Shown here in pieces: positions 33,582-42,223 of a DNA stretch of 64,000 nt. The translations under genes and the position numbers were made by a program. The notes beneath the pieces are model-generated. The model saw only the letters and a list, made by a program, of their open reading frames with translations, was not told where the DNA came from and made no database searches. Source of the stretch: Methylobacter sp. (GTDB lineage Bacteria > Pseudomonadota > Gammaproteobacteria > Methylococcales > Methylomonadaceae); NCBI GenBank assembly GCA_023229605.1, contig JALNYY010000007.1, positions 1 to 64,000 on the forward strand, read 5' to 3'. How positions within the stretch are numbered: the stretch's first letter is position 1; each line of letters starts with the position of its first letter.

Positions 33582-34895
33582 GTGGGCAAGGCAGAGTTGA
33601 AACAACAGATATTCGATCTGGTTGAGCGATACAGCAAGTTGCATTTCGCGGAGCAGACATTTGAGGCCGGCGCCAGCGTCATCCCTCCATCCGGTAAAGT
33701 GCTTGGCGCCAGCGAATTGAAAAACATGGTCGAAGCTTCCCTGGACGGCTGGCTGACCACCGGACGTTTCAACAAGGCATTTGAACAGCGCTTTGCCGAG
33801 TTTGTCGGCGTGCCTTACGCACTGACGACCACATCGGGTTCTGCGGCCAACCTGCTCGCGTTTACCGCGCTGACCTCGTACAAACTGGGTGATCGCGCGT
33901 TAAAGCCGGGCGATGAAGTCATTACCGTAGCGGCAGGTTTTCCTACCACCGTTAATCCGATTTTGCAGAACGGCATGGTGCCGGTGTTTGTCGATGTCGA
34001 TATTCCGACCTACAACATCGATCCGCAAAAAATCGAAGCGGCGGTAAGCGAACGCACCCGCGCGATCATGGTCGCCCACACTTTGGGCAATCCGTTCGAT
34101 CTGGATGCCGTGATGGCTGTCGCGAAAAAATACGACCTGTGGATCATTGAAGATTGCTGCGATGCGCTGGGTTCGCTCTACAAAGGCCGGCATGTCGGCA
34201 CTTTCGGCCATATCGCCACCTGCAGTTTTTATCCGGCTCATCACATCACCATGGGCGAAGGCGGCATCGTTTTTACCAAAGACCGCAAGCTGAAAAAAAT
34301 CATCGAATCCTTCCGTGATTGGGGGCGTGATTGCTACTGCGCTCCCGGCTGCGACGATACCTGCCGCAAACGTTTTGGCTGGCAACTCGGAACCCTGCCC
34401 AAAGGCTACGATCATAAATACACCTACTCGCATTTGGGCTATAACCTCAACATTTCCGACATGCAGGCCGCTTGCGCGTTGGCGCAAATGGACCGCTTGC
34501 CGGGATTCATAACGGCGCGCAAACACAACTTCGCCTATTTGAAATCAGGGCTGAAAAGCTGCGAAAAATTCCTGTTGCTGCCGGAAGCGACCCCGAACAG
34601 CGATCCGTCCTGGTTCGGTTTTCCGATCACGATCAAATCGGGTGCGGACATCAACCGTGTCGACCTGCTTAAATACCTCGATCAGCACAAGATCGGCATG
34701 CGCCTGTTGTTCGCCGGCAACCTGACCCGCCAACCCTACATGGAGGGGCGCAACTTCCGCATCTCCGGCGAGCTGACCAATACCGACATCGTGATGAATG
34801 ACACATTCTGGGTCGGCGTGTATCCGGGCTTGAACAAAGAGATGCTCGATTTCGTCATTGCAAAACTCGAAGCATTCTTTGGTGTGAACGTTTAA
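33582..34895 (+). CDS. rfbH: CDP-4-keto-6-deoxyglucose 3-dehydrase (E1)
   Basis: Pyridoxamine-phosphate, [2Fe-2S] enzyme (ddhC or ascC) removing the 3-hydroxyl in CDP-3,6-dideoxyhexose synthesis. The PLP/PMP site is FYPAHHITMGEGG, where histidine replaces the transaminase lysine. A cysteine cluster, DCYCAPGCDDTCRKRFGW, near residue 250 supplies the iron-sulfur ligands. Length 437 is exactly typical. It starts at GTG 33582. Full turnover needs a reductase (E3, RfbI/DdhD), which is not encoded in this cluster. The stop overlaps the next gene (TAATG). Confidence 0.95.
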   Translation: MGKAELKQQIFDLVERYSKLHFAEQTFEAGASVIPPSGKVLGASELKNMVEASLDGWLTTGRFNKAFEQRFAEFVGVPYALTTTSGSAANLLAFTALTSYKLGDRALKPGDEVITVAAGFPTTVNPILQNGMVPVFVDVDIPTYNIDPQKIEAAVSERTRAIMVAHTLGNPFDLDAVMAVAKKYDLWIIEDCCDALGSLYKGRHVGTFGHIATCSFYPAHHITMGEGGIVFTKDRKLKKIIESFRDWGRDCYCAPGCDDTCRKRFGWQLGTLPKGYDHKYTYSHLGYNLNISDMQAACALAQMDRLPGFITARKHNFAYLKSGLKSCEKFLLLPEATPNSDPSWFGFPITIKSGADINRVDLLKYLDQHKIGMRLLFAGNLTRQPYMEGRNFRISGELTNTDIVMNDTFWVGVYPGLNKEMLDFVIAKLEAFFGVNV

Positions 34896-35932
34896 TGCCG
34901 ATGCAGCGCACGCCTATCGTCGAAGAAGACATCCGCTTCATCCTGGCTGCGTGCCGTAACGATTTGCAGGCTTTGTCCGGCAAGATTCTGCTGCTCACCG
35001 GCGGCAGCGGCTTTGTCGGCAGTTATCTGGTCGAAAGCATTATTGCCTTCAACCTAAGCCACGATGGCGCGCCATGCCGTTTGTTGCTGCCGACCCGTTC
35101 GCTGGCTGCGGCCCGCGAAAAATGGCCGCATTTCTTCGGGGTTCCTGAATTGCTCTGGTTTGAATGGGATGGACTCAGGTTTGAGCCGCCCAGTGATGCT
35201 TGCGACTACGTGATTCACGCCGCTTCGCCGGCCGATCCGGCGAGTTATTTGCAAGCGCCGATGCAGACGATGGAAGACATCGCGAACGGAACCAGCGTCG
35301 TGTTGCGCTATGCCCGTCGTGCCGGGGTGCGCGCCTTGCTGTATCTGAGCAGTGGTGCGGCCTATGGACGCCAGGCGCCGGAAGTCGATGCGCTTGCGGA
35401 AAATGAACCGGGAGCCCCGGATTTGGCCGATCTTTCTTCCTGTTACGGCGAAGCCAAACGTTATGCGGAGTTACTGTGCCGCGCATCCGGCGTACCTACG
35501 GTCATTGCCCGCTTGTTCGCCTTTGTCGGCCCCTACCAGGACATCGATGGCAGTTTCGCTATACCGGATTTTATCCGGCAGGCCATGCGCGATAAAACGA
35601 TACGCATTCATGGTGACGGTTCGGCGATAAGAACCTATTGCTACGCCTCGGACTTAACCATCGGTTTGTGGAAGTTGTTGCTGAACGGCAAGCCCGGCGA
35701 ACTCTATAACGTCGGGTCTGACGCACCGTGCGTTTCCATTCGCGAGCTCGCCGAACTGATTGCCGCACAAATCGGCAATGTCGAGATTGTTGTCGAAGGC
35801 AAGACCGGGGCCGGGCCTCGCTCGCGCTACATCCCGAATACGGACAAGTTCAAACAGTTTTATTCCGCACGGATCAGTCTGGTCGAAGGCTTGCGTAAAA
35901 CGCTGGCTTCTTATCAACACTCGCTAGTCTGA
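34895..35932 (+). CDS. SDR-family nucleotide-sugar reductase/epimerase
   Basis: Extended short-chain dehydrogenase of 345 residues. A 30-residue lead (MPMQRTPIVEEDIRFILAAC) precedes the NAD motif LLTGGSGFVGSYLVES near 33. The active site is complete: LYLSSGAAYGRQAPEV with the serine and SSCYGEAKRYAELL with the Tyr-x-x-x-Lys. The lead and the later RLFAFVGPYQDIDGSFAIPD resemble UDP-glucuronate decarboxylase and CDP-sugar reductase relatives. Located between rfbH and a YerE-like enzyme, it most likely reduces a CDP-4-keto sugar or the acetyl branch (a YerF- or RfbJ-like step). The exact reaction is inference. Confidence 0.75.
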   Translation: MPMQRTPIVEEDIRFILAACRNDLQALSGKILLLTGGSGFVGSYLVESIIAFNLSHDGAPCRLLLPTRSLAAAREKWPHFFGVPELLWFEWDGLRFEPPSDACDYVIHAASPADPASYLQAPMQTMEDIANGTSVVLRYARRAGVRALLYLSSGAAYGRQAPEVDALAENEPGAPDLADLSSCYGEAKRYAELLCRASGVPTVIARLFAFVGPYQDIDGSFAIPDFIRQAMRDKTIRIHGDGSAIRTYCYASDLTIGLWKLLLNGKPGELYNVGSDAPCVSIRELAELIAAQIGNVEIVVEGKTGAGPRSRYIPNTDKFKQFYSARISLVEGLRKTLASYQHSLV

Positions 35933-35938
35933 CACTGT

Positions 35939-37681
35939 ATGAAAGCTTCCGACGCCGTCGCCAAATTCTTAGCCGCGCACCAGGTCCATTATTGTTTTGA
36001 ACTGGTGGGCGGAATGATTACGCATCTGCTGGACAGCCTCGCACAAGATGGCCGTTTCAACATTATCTCGATGCACCACGAGCAATCCGCCGCGTTCGCG
36101 GCGGAAGGCGTCGCGCGGCAAACGATGGGCAAGCAGGTCGCCGTCGCAATGGGCACCAGCGGCCCAGGCGCGACCAACCTGATCACCGGCATCGGCAGTT
36201 GCTGGTTCGATTCCGTCCCCTGCCTGTTCATCACCGGACAAGTGAATACCCACGAGTTGAAGGGCGTGCGCGCGATACGGCAGCAAGGTTTTCAGGAACT
36301 CGACATCATTCCGATGGCGGCTTCAATCACCAAGTATGCGGCGCAGGTGACCGATCCCGGCAAACTGCTGCCGGAGTTGCACCGCGCATTATCGGCGGCG
36401 GTTTCGGGACGGCAGGGCCCCGTACTGATTGACATCCCAAACGATGTGCAGCGCGTGGATATCCCGGATGCGCTGGTCGAAGAATGGCTGCGCAAGCCGT
36501 TGCAATTGGCCGAAGCGCCGCCTGTCGATCAGGCTGCACTGGAGGCTTTATCCGAACTTTGCCGAAGCGCCGAACGGCCGTTGATCTGTCTCGGCGGCGG
36601 TGCGCGATGGGCTCCTTCGATGCCGGCGTGGATAGCCGCGCTGGAGGCAAACGGCATTCCCTACGTCTCGACGCTGATGGGACACGAGCGGGTCGTCGCG
36701 GCTAGCCACTATTTCAACATGATCGGCAGTTACGGCAATCGCGAAGCGAACTGGGCGGTGCAGAATTGCGACCTGCTTATCGTGGTCGGCGCGCGCCTGG
36801 ATGTACGCCAAACCGGCGCAAACAGCGACGATTTCGCACGCAAGGCCAAAGTCGTGCAGATCGACATCGATCCCGGACAACTGAATAACCGCATCCACGC
36901 CGATCTGTCGATTTGCAGCGATGCCGAGGTTTTTTTCGGGCATTTCAGTATCGACAGCGATACCTTTCGCGCCAAGCAGACAGAGTGGGTTGCGCAGCTC
37001 GTTGCATTGAAGGCGCGGACAGCCGCCGATGAATATGCGGATTGGGAGCTTAGCCCCAGCGTATTGTTTGAACTGTTGAACAAGGCAATGGCCGGCAAAC
37101 CGGTGGATTATGTCTGCGATGTCGGCAACCACCAGATGTGGGCTGCTCAGAGCCTGCGTCTGGGGAAGAATCAGGCCGCGCATTACAGCGGCGGCATGGG
37201 CGCGATGGGATTCGCATTGCCCGCCGCGCTGGGGGTGGCGCGTAGCGCGGGCCACAAAGTTGTCGTGATCACCGGCGACGGCAGCCTGCAAGTCAATATC
37301 CAGGAGCTGGATACCTTGAAGCGCCAACAGCTGGATGTTGCTATCATCGTGATGAACAATCACTCGTTGGGGATGGTGAAGAATTTCCAGGATATGTATT
37401 TCGACGGCAGGGATCAATCCACCAGGAAAGGATACAGCTGTCCTGATTTTACCGAGCTGGCGAAAGCTTACGGCATCAACAGCCGTTTGGTTTCAAGCGC
37501 CGCAGAACTGGCAAGCGCAATAGCGGACATTGCGGAGGCTAAGGAGCCGATCCTGGTCGAAGTAACCATGCCTTATGCGACGGAATGCCGTCCGCGCCTG
37601 GCTTTCGGCTCAAAACTGGATGAGCAGTTTCCATTCATTGATTGGCCGGGGGCGGCCGATTCGATTCGGACGAAGGGATAA
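35939..37681 (+). CDS. Thiamine-diphosphate enzyme, YerE/acetohydroxyacid synthase-like
   Basis: A 580-residue protein of the IlvB/POX family. The cofactor-activating glutamate is in MHHEQSAAFAAEG (Glu48). VAMGTSGPGATNLITGIG, the central FAD/nucleotide-like domain and the ThDP motif GDGSLQVNIQELDTLKRQQ ending in MNNHSLGMV are present. No small regulatory subunit gene (ilvN/ilvH) and no branched-chain amino-acid genes are near, whereas CDP-dideoxysugar genes are directly upstream. The best-known enzyme in that setting is YerE, which adds a two-carbon unit from pyruvate to C4 of CDP-4-keto-3,6-dideoxyglucose on the way to yersiniose. A housekeeping acetolactate synthase is possible but unlikely here. 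Confidence 0.78.
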   Translation: MKASDAVAKFLAAHQVHYCFELVGGMITHLLDSLAQDGRFNIISMHHEQSAAFAAEGVARQTMGKQVAVAMGTSGPGATNLITGIGSCWFDSVPCLFITGQVNTHELKGVRAIRQQGFQELDIIPMAASITKYAAQVTDPGKLLPELHRALSAAVSGRQGPVLIDIPNDVQRVDIPDALVEEWLRKPLQLAEAPPVDQAALEALSELCRSAERPLICLGGGARWAPSMPAWIAALEANGIPYVSTLMGHERVVAASHYFNMIGSYGNREANWAVQNCDLLIVVGARLDVRQTGANSDDFARKAKVVQIDIDPGQLNNRIHADLSICSDAEVFFGHFSIDSDTFRAKQTEWVAQLVALKARTAADEYADWELSPSVLFELLNKAMAGKPVDYVCDVGNHQMWAAQSLRLGKNQAAHYSGGMGAMGFALPAALGVARSAGHKVVVITGDGSLQVNIQELDTLKRQQLDVAIIVMNNHSLGMVKNFQDMYFDGRDQSTRKGYSCPDFTELAKAYGINSRLVSSAAELASAIADIAEAKEPILVEVTMPYATECRPRLAFGSKLDEQFPFIDWPGAADSIRTKG

Positions 37682-37684
37682 GGC

Positions 37685-39118
37685 ATGCTACTGATCTTTT
37701 TTGGCCGCGCGGTACAATTCATACTGGCTCTGGCCATGATGCGCGTCGTGACCACGTTTCTGTCTCCGTCTGAAATGGGTCGGATGGCGTTGTTTGTCAG
37801 TGCGACCGCATTCTTCGCGCTGTTTCTGGTCAATCCGGTCGGGATGTTCATCAACCGGCGTCTTCACAGCTGGGAGGCGCAAGGTTTGGTAAGGCGTTAT
37901 CTCGATTATTATTGGGCGTATCTGTTAGCGGTCGCCGTGCTGGCTTCGGCGGTTCTGACGGTCATGAACAGTCTGGGGAGTATCGGATTTCAGGCCGATG
38001 CCGCATGGTTATGGTTATTGGTGGGCGGATCGTTGCTGCTCAATACGGCAAATCAGACCGTTATTCCTTCACTGAACTTGCTCGGGTTTCGCGGCTGGTT
38101 CATCGGGCTGACGCTGGCAACGCTGGCGAGCGGTTTTCTTGCGGCGGTGGCGCTGATTTTCCATTTCGAGCCTCGCGCCGAATATTGGCTGCTGGGTTTG
38201 CTGGCCGGTCAGGCGGTATTTGCCGGTGTCGGCGGCAAAGTGTTTTTTGCCCGATTGTCCGAGCCTCAAGTGCCGGGATCGGCTAAGTCAAGATCCGCGC
38301 ATGTCGGCGTATTGTTCGAGTTTGCGTGGCCGGTTTCGATTGCGGTCGGCATGAATTGGGTGCAGTCCCAAAGTTACCGCTTCTTCATGGAAGATTCCCT
38401 GGGACTTGCGGCGCTCGGCCTGTTTGTCGCGGGATACGGGATCAGCGCCGGTTTAATCGCGGGATTCGAATCCGTGTTGACGACTTATTTTCAGCCCCAG
38501 TTCTATAAACGCGTCAGCAGCGGGGACCGCGAGGAACAGGCGCAGGCATGGCGGAGCTATGCGTCGGCGATATTGCCCGCATTGGCGCTGCTGATCGGCT
38601 TCATCATCGCGATGGCGCCGGAATTGACTTGCGTGTTGCTGGGAGCCGATTATCAGTCATCCGCCCAATATGTGATGTGGGGCGCATTGGCGGAAGCCGG
38701 CAGGGTGATCGCCGGTGTGTACGGCATGGCGGCGCATGCGCGGATGAAGACCCGGTTGCTGCTGGTCCCCAATTTGATCGGTGCCTCGATGTCGGTGGTG
38801 CTGCTGGTCTGGCTGACGCCGAAGCTGGGCGCATCCGGCGTCGGTATCGCGCTTTCGCTGTCCGGCTTGGCGATGATTCTGGTCCTGCATTTTACGATCA
38901 GAACCGAGGTGGCGCTGAGCCTCCCTTACCCGCGGCTCTTGTTTGGGGCGGCAATGGGCGGACTGCTTGCAGGCGGCGCTATGTTGATCAGGTTTGTTTC
39001 AGTCTCGCACGACCGCGTAGTGGAGAGCATTTTCGCGTTGGGCGTGGTGGGGCTGTTTTTTACCGCATTGCAGTATTTTTTGCTGCAAGCGGTGTTGTCT
39101 AAGAGAGATGTAATGTGA
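37685..39118 (+). CDS. wzx: Polysaccharide flippase, Wzx-like
   Basis: Integral membrane protein of 477 residues with about twelve to fourteen hydrophobic segments beginning at residue 2, typical of the MOP/Wzx exporter superfamily that flips lipid-linked repeat units across the inner membrane. There is no sequence motif to name; topology, length and location in the middle of the glycosyltransferase genes support it. The start ATG lies three bases after the thiamine enzyme. The end overlaps the next GTG start by four bases. Confidence 0.85.
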   Translation: MLLIFFGRAVQFILALAMMRVVTTFLSPSEMGRMALFVSATAFFALFLVNPVGMFINRRLHSWEAQGLVRRYLDYYWAYLLAVAVLASAVLTVMNSLGSIGFQADAAWLWLLVGGSLLLNTANQTVIPSLNLLGFRGWFIGLTLATLASGFLAAVALIFHFEPRAEYWLLGLLAGQAVFAGVGGKVFFARLSEPQVPGSAKSRSAHVGVLFEFAWPVSIAVGMNWVQSQSYRFFMEDSLGLAALGLFVAGYGISAGLIAGFESVLTTYFQPQFYKRVSSGDREEQAQAWRSYASAILPALALLIGFIIAMAPELTCVLLGADYQSSAQYVMWGALAEAGRVIAGVYGMAAHARMKTRLLLVPNLIGASMSVVLLVWLTPKLGASGVGIALSLSGLAMILVLHFTIRTEVALSLPYPRLLFGAAMGGLLAGGAMLIRFVSVSHDRVVESIFALGVVGLFFTALQYFLLQAVLSKRDVM

Positions 39119-40113
39119 AGATCCTGTTGGTGTGCATGCAATACGACTATGGTGACCGATCGCGCGGTTATTCGTATGAGCATTATAATTTTTACGAGAG
39201 TTTGCGCAGTCTGGGGCATGAAGTCATTTTGTTTGACTACATGACCGAGATACAGGCTTTAGGTAAGGCGGAGATGAATCGTAAATTGCTGGCCATGGCG
39301 GAAGAGATCAGACCGGCGCTTGCGATGTTTTCTTTATATACCGACCAGTTCGAGCCCGAAACTGTGCAGCAGCTCCGCGAGCATACCAAGACCTTGTGTT
39401 TTTTTCATGACGATACCTGGCGCGTGGAATATTCCCGGTTTTGGGCCAGGCAGTTCGATTTTTTCTCCACGCCCGATCATTATGGCGAGAGCAAATACCA
39501 GGCATTGGGCTTGCCGAATGCGATCCATTTTCCATTCGGCTGCAACGAGAAACTTTATTTCAAAACAGATGCGCCGAAGCGCTACGACGTGTCGTTTGTC
39601 GGCGGTTGGCATCCCTATCGGGAATGGCTGGTAGAGCGCTTGCGCAAGGCCGGATTTTCGGTGCATGCCGTCGGACATCGCTGGCCGGCCGGAAAGGTCG
39701 GGCATGACGAGATGGTGCAGGTGTTTAACGAGAGCCGCATCAATCTGAATATGTCGAATTCGGCCTCATGGGATGCCCGTTTCCTGATGGCTTCGCCGCG
39801 CGGACTGTTGAATCGCATCCGTTCTCCGAAGACGGTCGAGCAACTCAAGGCGCGTCACTTCGAGATCAATGGTTGTGGTGCGTTCCAGCTTTCCTACTAC
39901 GTGGAGGGTCTGGAAACTTATTACGAGATCGGCAAGGAGATCGGCATTTATGTCGATCCGGACGATTTGCTGGCCAAGGTGGCCTTGTATCTGAGCAACG
40001 ATACGCTGCGGGAGTCGATAGCTGAGGCTGGCCACCGGCGCACGCTTAACGATCATACTTTCGGGAAACGTTTTGCCAAGGTGTTTCAGCGCATGGGACT
40101 GAACAATGATTGA
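39115..40113 (+). CDS. CgeB-family glycosyltransferase
   Basis: Predicted GT-B glycosyltransferase of 332 residues related to CgeB/spore-maturation-type proteins. Visible features: MKILLVCMQYDYGDRSRGYS start, CFFHDDTWRVEYSRFWARQF with the DDxW motif, FSTPDHYGESKYQALGLPN, VSFVGGWHPYREWLVERLRK, and the C-terminal donor-binding RHFEINGCGAFQLSYYVEG. The start is GTG 39115, overlapping the flippase stop. Donor and acceptor cannot be deduced. Confidence 0.8.
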   Translation: MKILLVCMQYDYGDRSRGYSYEHYNFYESLRSLGHEVILFDYMTEIQALGKAEMNRKLLAMAEEIRPALAMFSLYTDQFEPETVQQLREHTKTLCFFHDDTWRVEYSRFWARQFDFFSTPDHYGESKYQALGLPNAIHFPFGCNEKLYFKTDAPKRYDVSFVGGWHPYREWLVERLRKAGFSVHAVGHRWPAGKVGHDEMVQVFNESRINLNMSNSASWDARFLMASPRGLLNRIRSPKTVEQLKARHFEINGCGAFQLSYYVEGLETYYEIGKEIGIYVDPDDLLAKVALYLSNDTLRESIAEAGHRRTLNDHTFGKRFAKVFQRMGLNND

Positions 40114-41137
40114 GGCTGCGGAGCCTTTGGTGTCGATTTGCATACCGACCTACAATGCCGAAAAGACGATAGGCGAGACGCTACGCTCGATTGTCAGCCA
40201 GAGCTATCGTAATCTGAACATCCAGATTGCCGATAACGCATCGACGGACGGGACGCTGGATATAGTCCGCTCGTTTACGGATGCGCGTATCAGCGTACAC
40301 GCCAACGCAAGCAATATCGGCGCTGAGGCGAATTTTGAACGTTGTTTCAATTTGTCGAGGGGAAAATATACGGCTATCTTCCATGCCGACGATATTTACG
40401 AGACCGGAATGGTGGAACAGCAGGTCGCGTTTCTGGAATCGAATCCCGAGGCGGGAGCGGTATTTACGTCGGCCGGTTTGATTGACGAAGACGGCAGGAA
40501 TATCGGGGCAATCGGTCTGCCAAAAGGTTTGTTTTCGGCAAATAACCTGTATAGTTTCGAGGATATATTTAAAACCGTATTGAAAGCCTCAAACTTTATG
40601 ATTTGCCCCAGCGTGATGGCGCGTACAGCGGTGTACCAGCAGGAAATCCAAAGCTGGCGGGGAGAGCTGTTCAAATCCAGCGCCGATCTGGATGTTTGGT
40701 TCAGGATTCTTCAGAAACATGCTGTCGGTATTCTGCCGCAGCGGCTGATGCGTTATAGGATCAGCAGCAGCCAATGGTCGGCGCGTACCCGGATGAATAC
40801 CGAGCGGGCGGATTTTTTCCTGGTCATGGATTATTATCTTGCGCAGGAGCCGGTCAGATCGATGCTCAGTGCATCGGACTTCAGGAATTATGCATTGCTG
40901 GAGCGTCGGGACAGGGTGGCTCGCGCGGTTAATCTGTTCTTGAGCGATCGCCCCAAAGAAGCCAAGGAACTTTGCAGCGATGTTTTATCGTTGGATGCGC
41001 TGTACGCGGCCATACAGTCCAAGCGCGGCTTGGTTACTTTGATCGCCGGGATAGGCGTAAAACTGTTGGCCGCAATGGGGATGAATAAGATGGGCAAAGC
41101 GCCGCTAATGTATATGAAACAGGTGACCGGGAAGTGA
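40106..41137 (+). CDS. Family 2 glycosyltransferase
   Basis: GT-A fold enzyme of 343 residues. Amino-terminal VSICIPTYNAEKTIGETLRS is the nucleotide-binding start of GT2, then QIADNASTDGTLDIVRSF with the first aspartate, and the metal-binding triad in FHADDIYETGMVEQQ. A C-terminal hydrophobic/amphipathic stretch (LVTLIAGIGVKLLAAMGM) could touch the membrane. The ATG overlaps the previous gene by eight bases and the stop overlaps the next start. Sugar donor unknown. Confidence 0.86.
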   Translation: MIEAAEPLVSICIPTYNAEKTIGETLRSIVSQSYRNLNIQIADNASTDGTLDIVRSFTDARISVHANASNIGAEANFERCFNLSRGKYTAIFHADDIYETGMVEQQVAFLESNPEAGAVFTSAGLIDEDGRNIGAIGLPKGLFSANNLYSFEDIFKTVLKASNFMICPSVMARTAVYQQEIQSWRGELFKSSADLDVWFRILQKHAVGILPQRLMRYRISSSQWSARTRMNTERADFFLVMDYYLAQEPVRSMLSASDFRNYALLERRDRVARAVNLFLSDRPKEAKELCSDVLSLDALYAAIQSKRGLVTLIAGIGVKLLAAMGMNKMGKAPLMYMKQVTGK

Positions 41138-42168
41138 AAGATTCCAAAATCAAAGGCGTTTATGTCGACCCGCCATCCAAGGCGTATTATCAGGACCGTT
41201 TGTTTGACCGGAGCGATGCGGTGTTGAACCGGGACGATACGCTCGAGCCTTTCATCCGCTTGCGGGACGCGCTTAACGGGCAGGGCATCGAGTTGCATAC
41301 GGCGGATCGGCTACTGCAACCGGAAGCTGATGCAGAGCGTTGCGATTATTATTCTCTGGGCGTGCTGGAAAATTATCAACAAATGGCGGCCAGAGGCAAT
41401 GTCGATTTGAAAGCGTTTGTGGTTTTTGAACCGCCGGTTGTCGATCAACGCCTGTATCGCGAACTGCCCAAGCTGACGGCCGCTTTCGAGCGGGTTTACG
41501 TCCATAACACCGTGGGCGACGGCTATTCGTTGAAAGGCGTGGATCAATCCAAATTGCGCCAATTGTACTGGCCGCAGCCGCGCAAGGATGTGATAGAAGA
41601 ATTCTGGAGCAGAGGCGACAGACTGCGGCGTATGGTGATGATCAACGGCAATCACAAGCCGGGTTCGTTCAACGCCGAACTGTACAGTAAGCGTATTGAA
41701 GCGTTGGCGGCGTTAGCCCGGTTCGGTACGGTCGACCTGTATGGCCGCGGCTGGGAAAGATGGTGGTCTCGCAATTCAATGTGGTTGCCCTACTGGTTGC
41801 ATCGTAGAACCTTGATGTCGATTTACAAGGGTTCTTGCCCATCCAAGTTTGAAGTGCTGAGCAGGTATGATTTCGCACTGTGTTTTGAAAATATGGCGAT
41901 GCAGGGATATGTCACCGAGAAACTGTTCGACTGCCTGTATGCGGGCACTGTCCCTCTCTATTGGGGGGCGACCGACATCGAGACGCTGGCGCCGGAAAAC
42001 GCCTACATCGATTGCCGGCGTTTTAGTTCTTGGGAACAGTTGCAGGATAAGGTGATGCAGCTGTCTTCAGAGGAAATTCAAGCCATGCGGGAAGCGGGGC
42101 GGGCATTCATTGAAAGCCCCGATGGGTTAAGATACTACAATTCACTGTTGGGAATTTTCGATGCATAA
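41134..42168 (+). CDS. Family 10 (fucosyltransferase-like) glycosyltransferase
   Basis: The C-terminal half carries the alpha-1,3-fucosyltransferase family (GT10) signature: SKFEVLSRYDFALCFENMAM followed by GYVTEKLFDCLYAGTVPLYW. Members use GDP-L-fucose. In this cluster the GDP-sugar genes point to GDP-L-colitose (3-deoxy-L-fucose), so I infer a colitosyltransferase. Residues 1-150 show the looser acceptor domain, including LKAFVVFEPPVVDQRLY. Length 344 is normal for bacterial GT10. Start is GTG 41134, overlapping the GT2 stop. Confidence 0.82.
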   Translation: MKDSKIKGVYVDPPSKAYYQDRLFDRSDAVLNRDDTLEPFIRLRDALNGQGIELHTADRLLQPEADAERCDYYSLGVLENYQQMAARGNVDLKAFVVFEPPVVDQRLYRELPKLTAAFERVYVHNTVGDGYSLKGVDQSKLRQLYWPQPRKDVIEEFWSRGDRLRRMVMINGNHKPGSFNAELYSKRIEALAALARFGTVDLYGRGWERWWSRNSMWLPYWLHRRTLMSIYKGSCPSKFEVLSRYDFALCFENMAMQGYVTEKLFDCLYAGTVPLYWGATDIETLAPENAYIDCRRFSSWEQLQDKVMQLSSEEIQAMREAGRAFIESPDGLRYYNSLLGIFDA

Positions 42169-42223
42169 CGGATTAATGGATGCGGCAAAAAACTGTCCGG
42201 ATTTCGAGGCGTAGCAACACAGA

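Noticed and set aside
36548..37417. 289-codon open frame on the minus strand over the thiamine enzyme
   Set aside because: Shadow of the GC-rich third codon positions of a real gene; no conserved motif.
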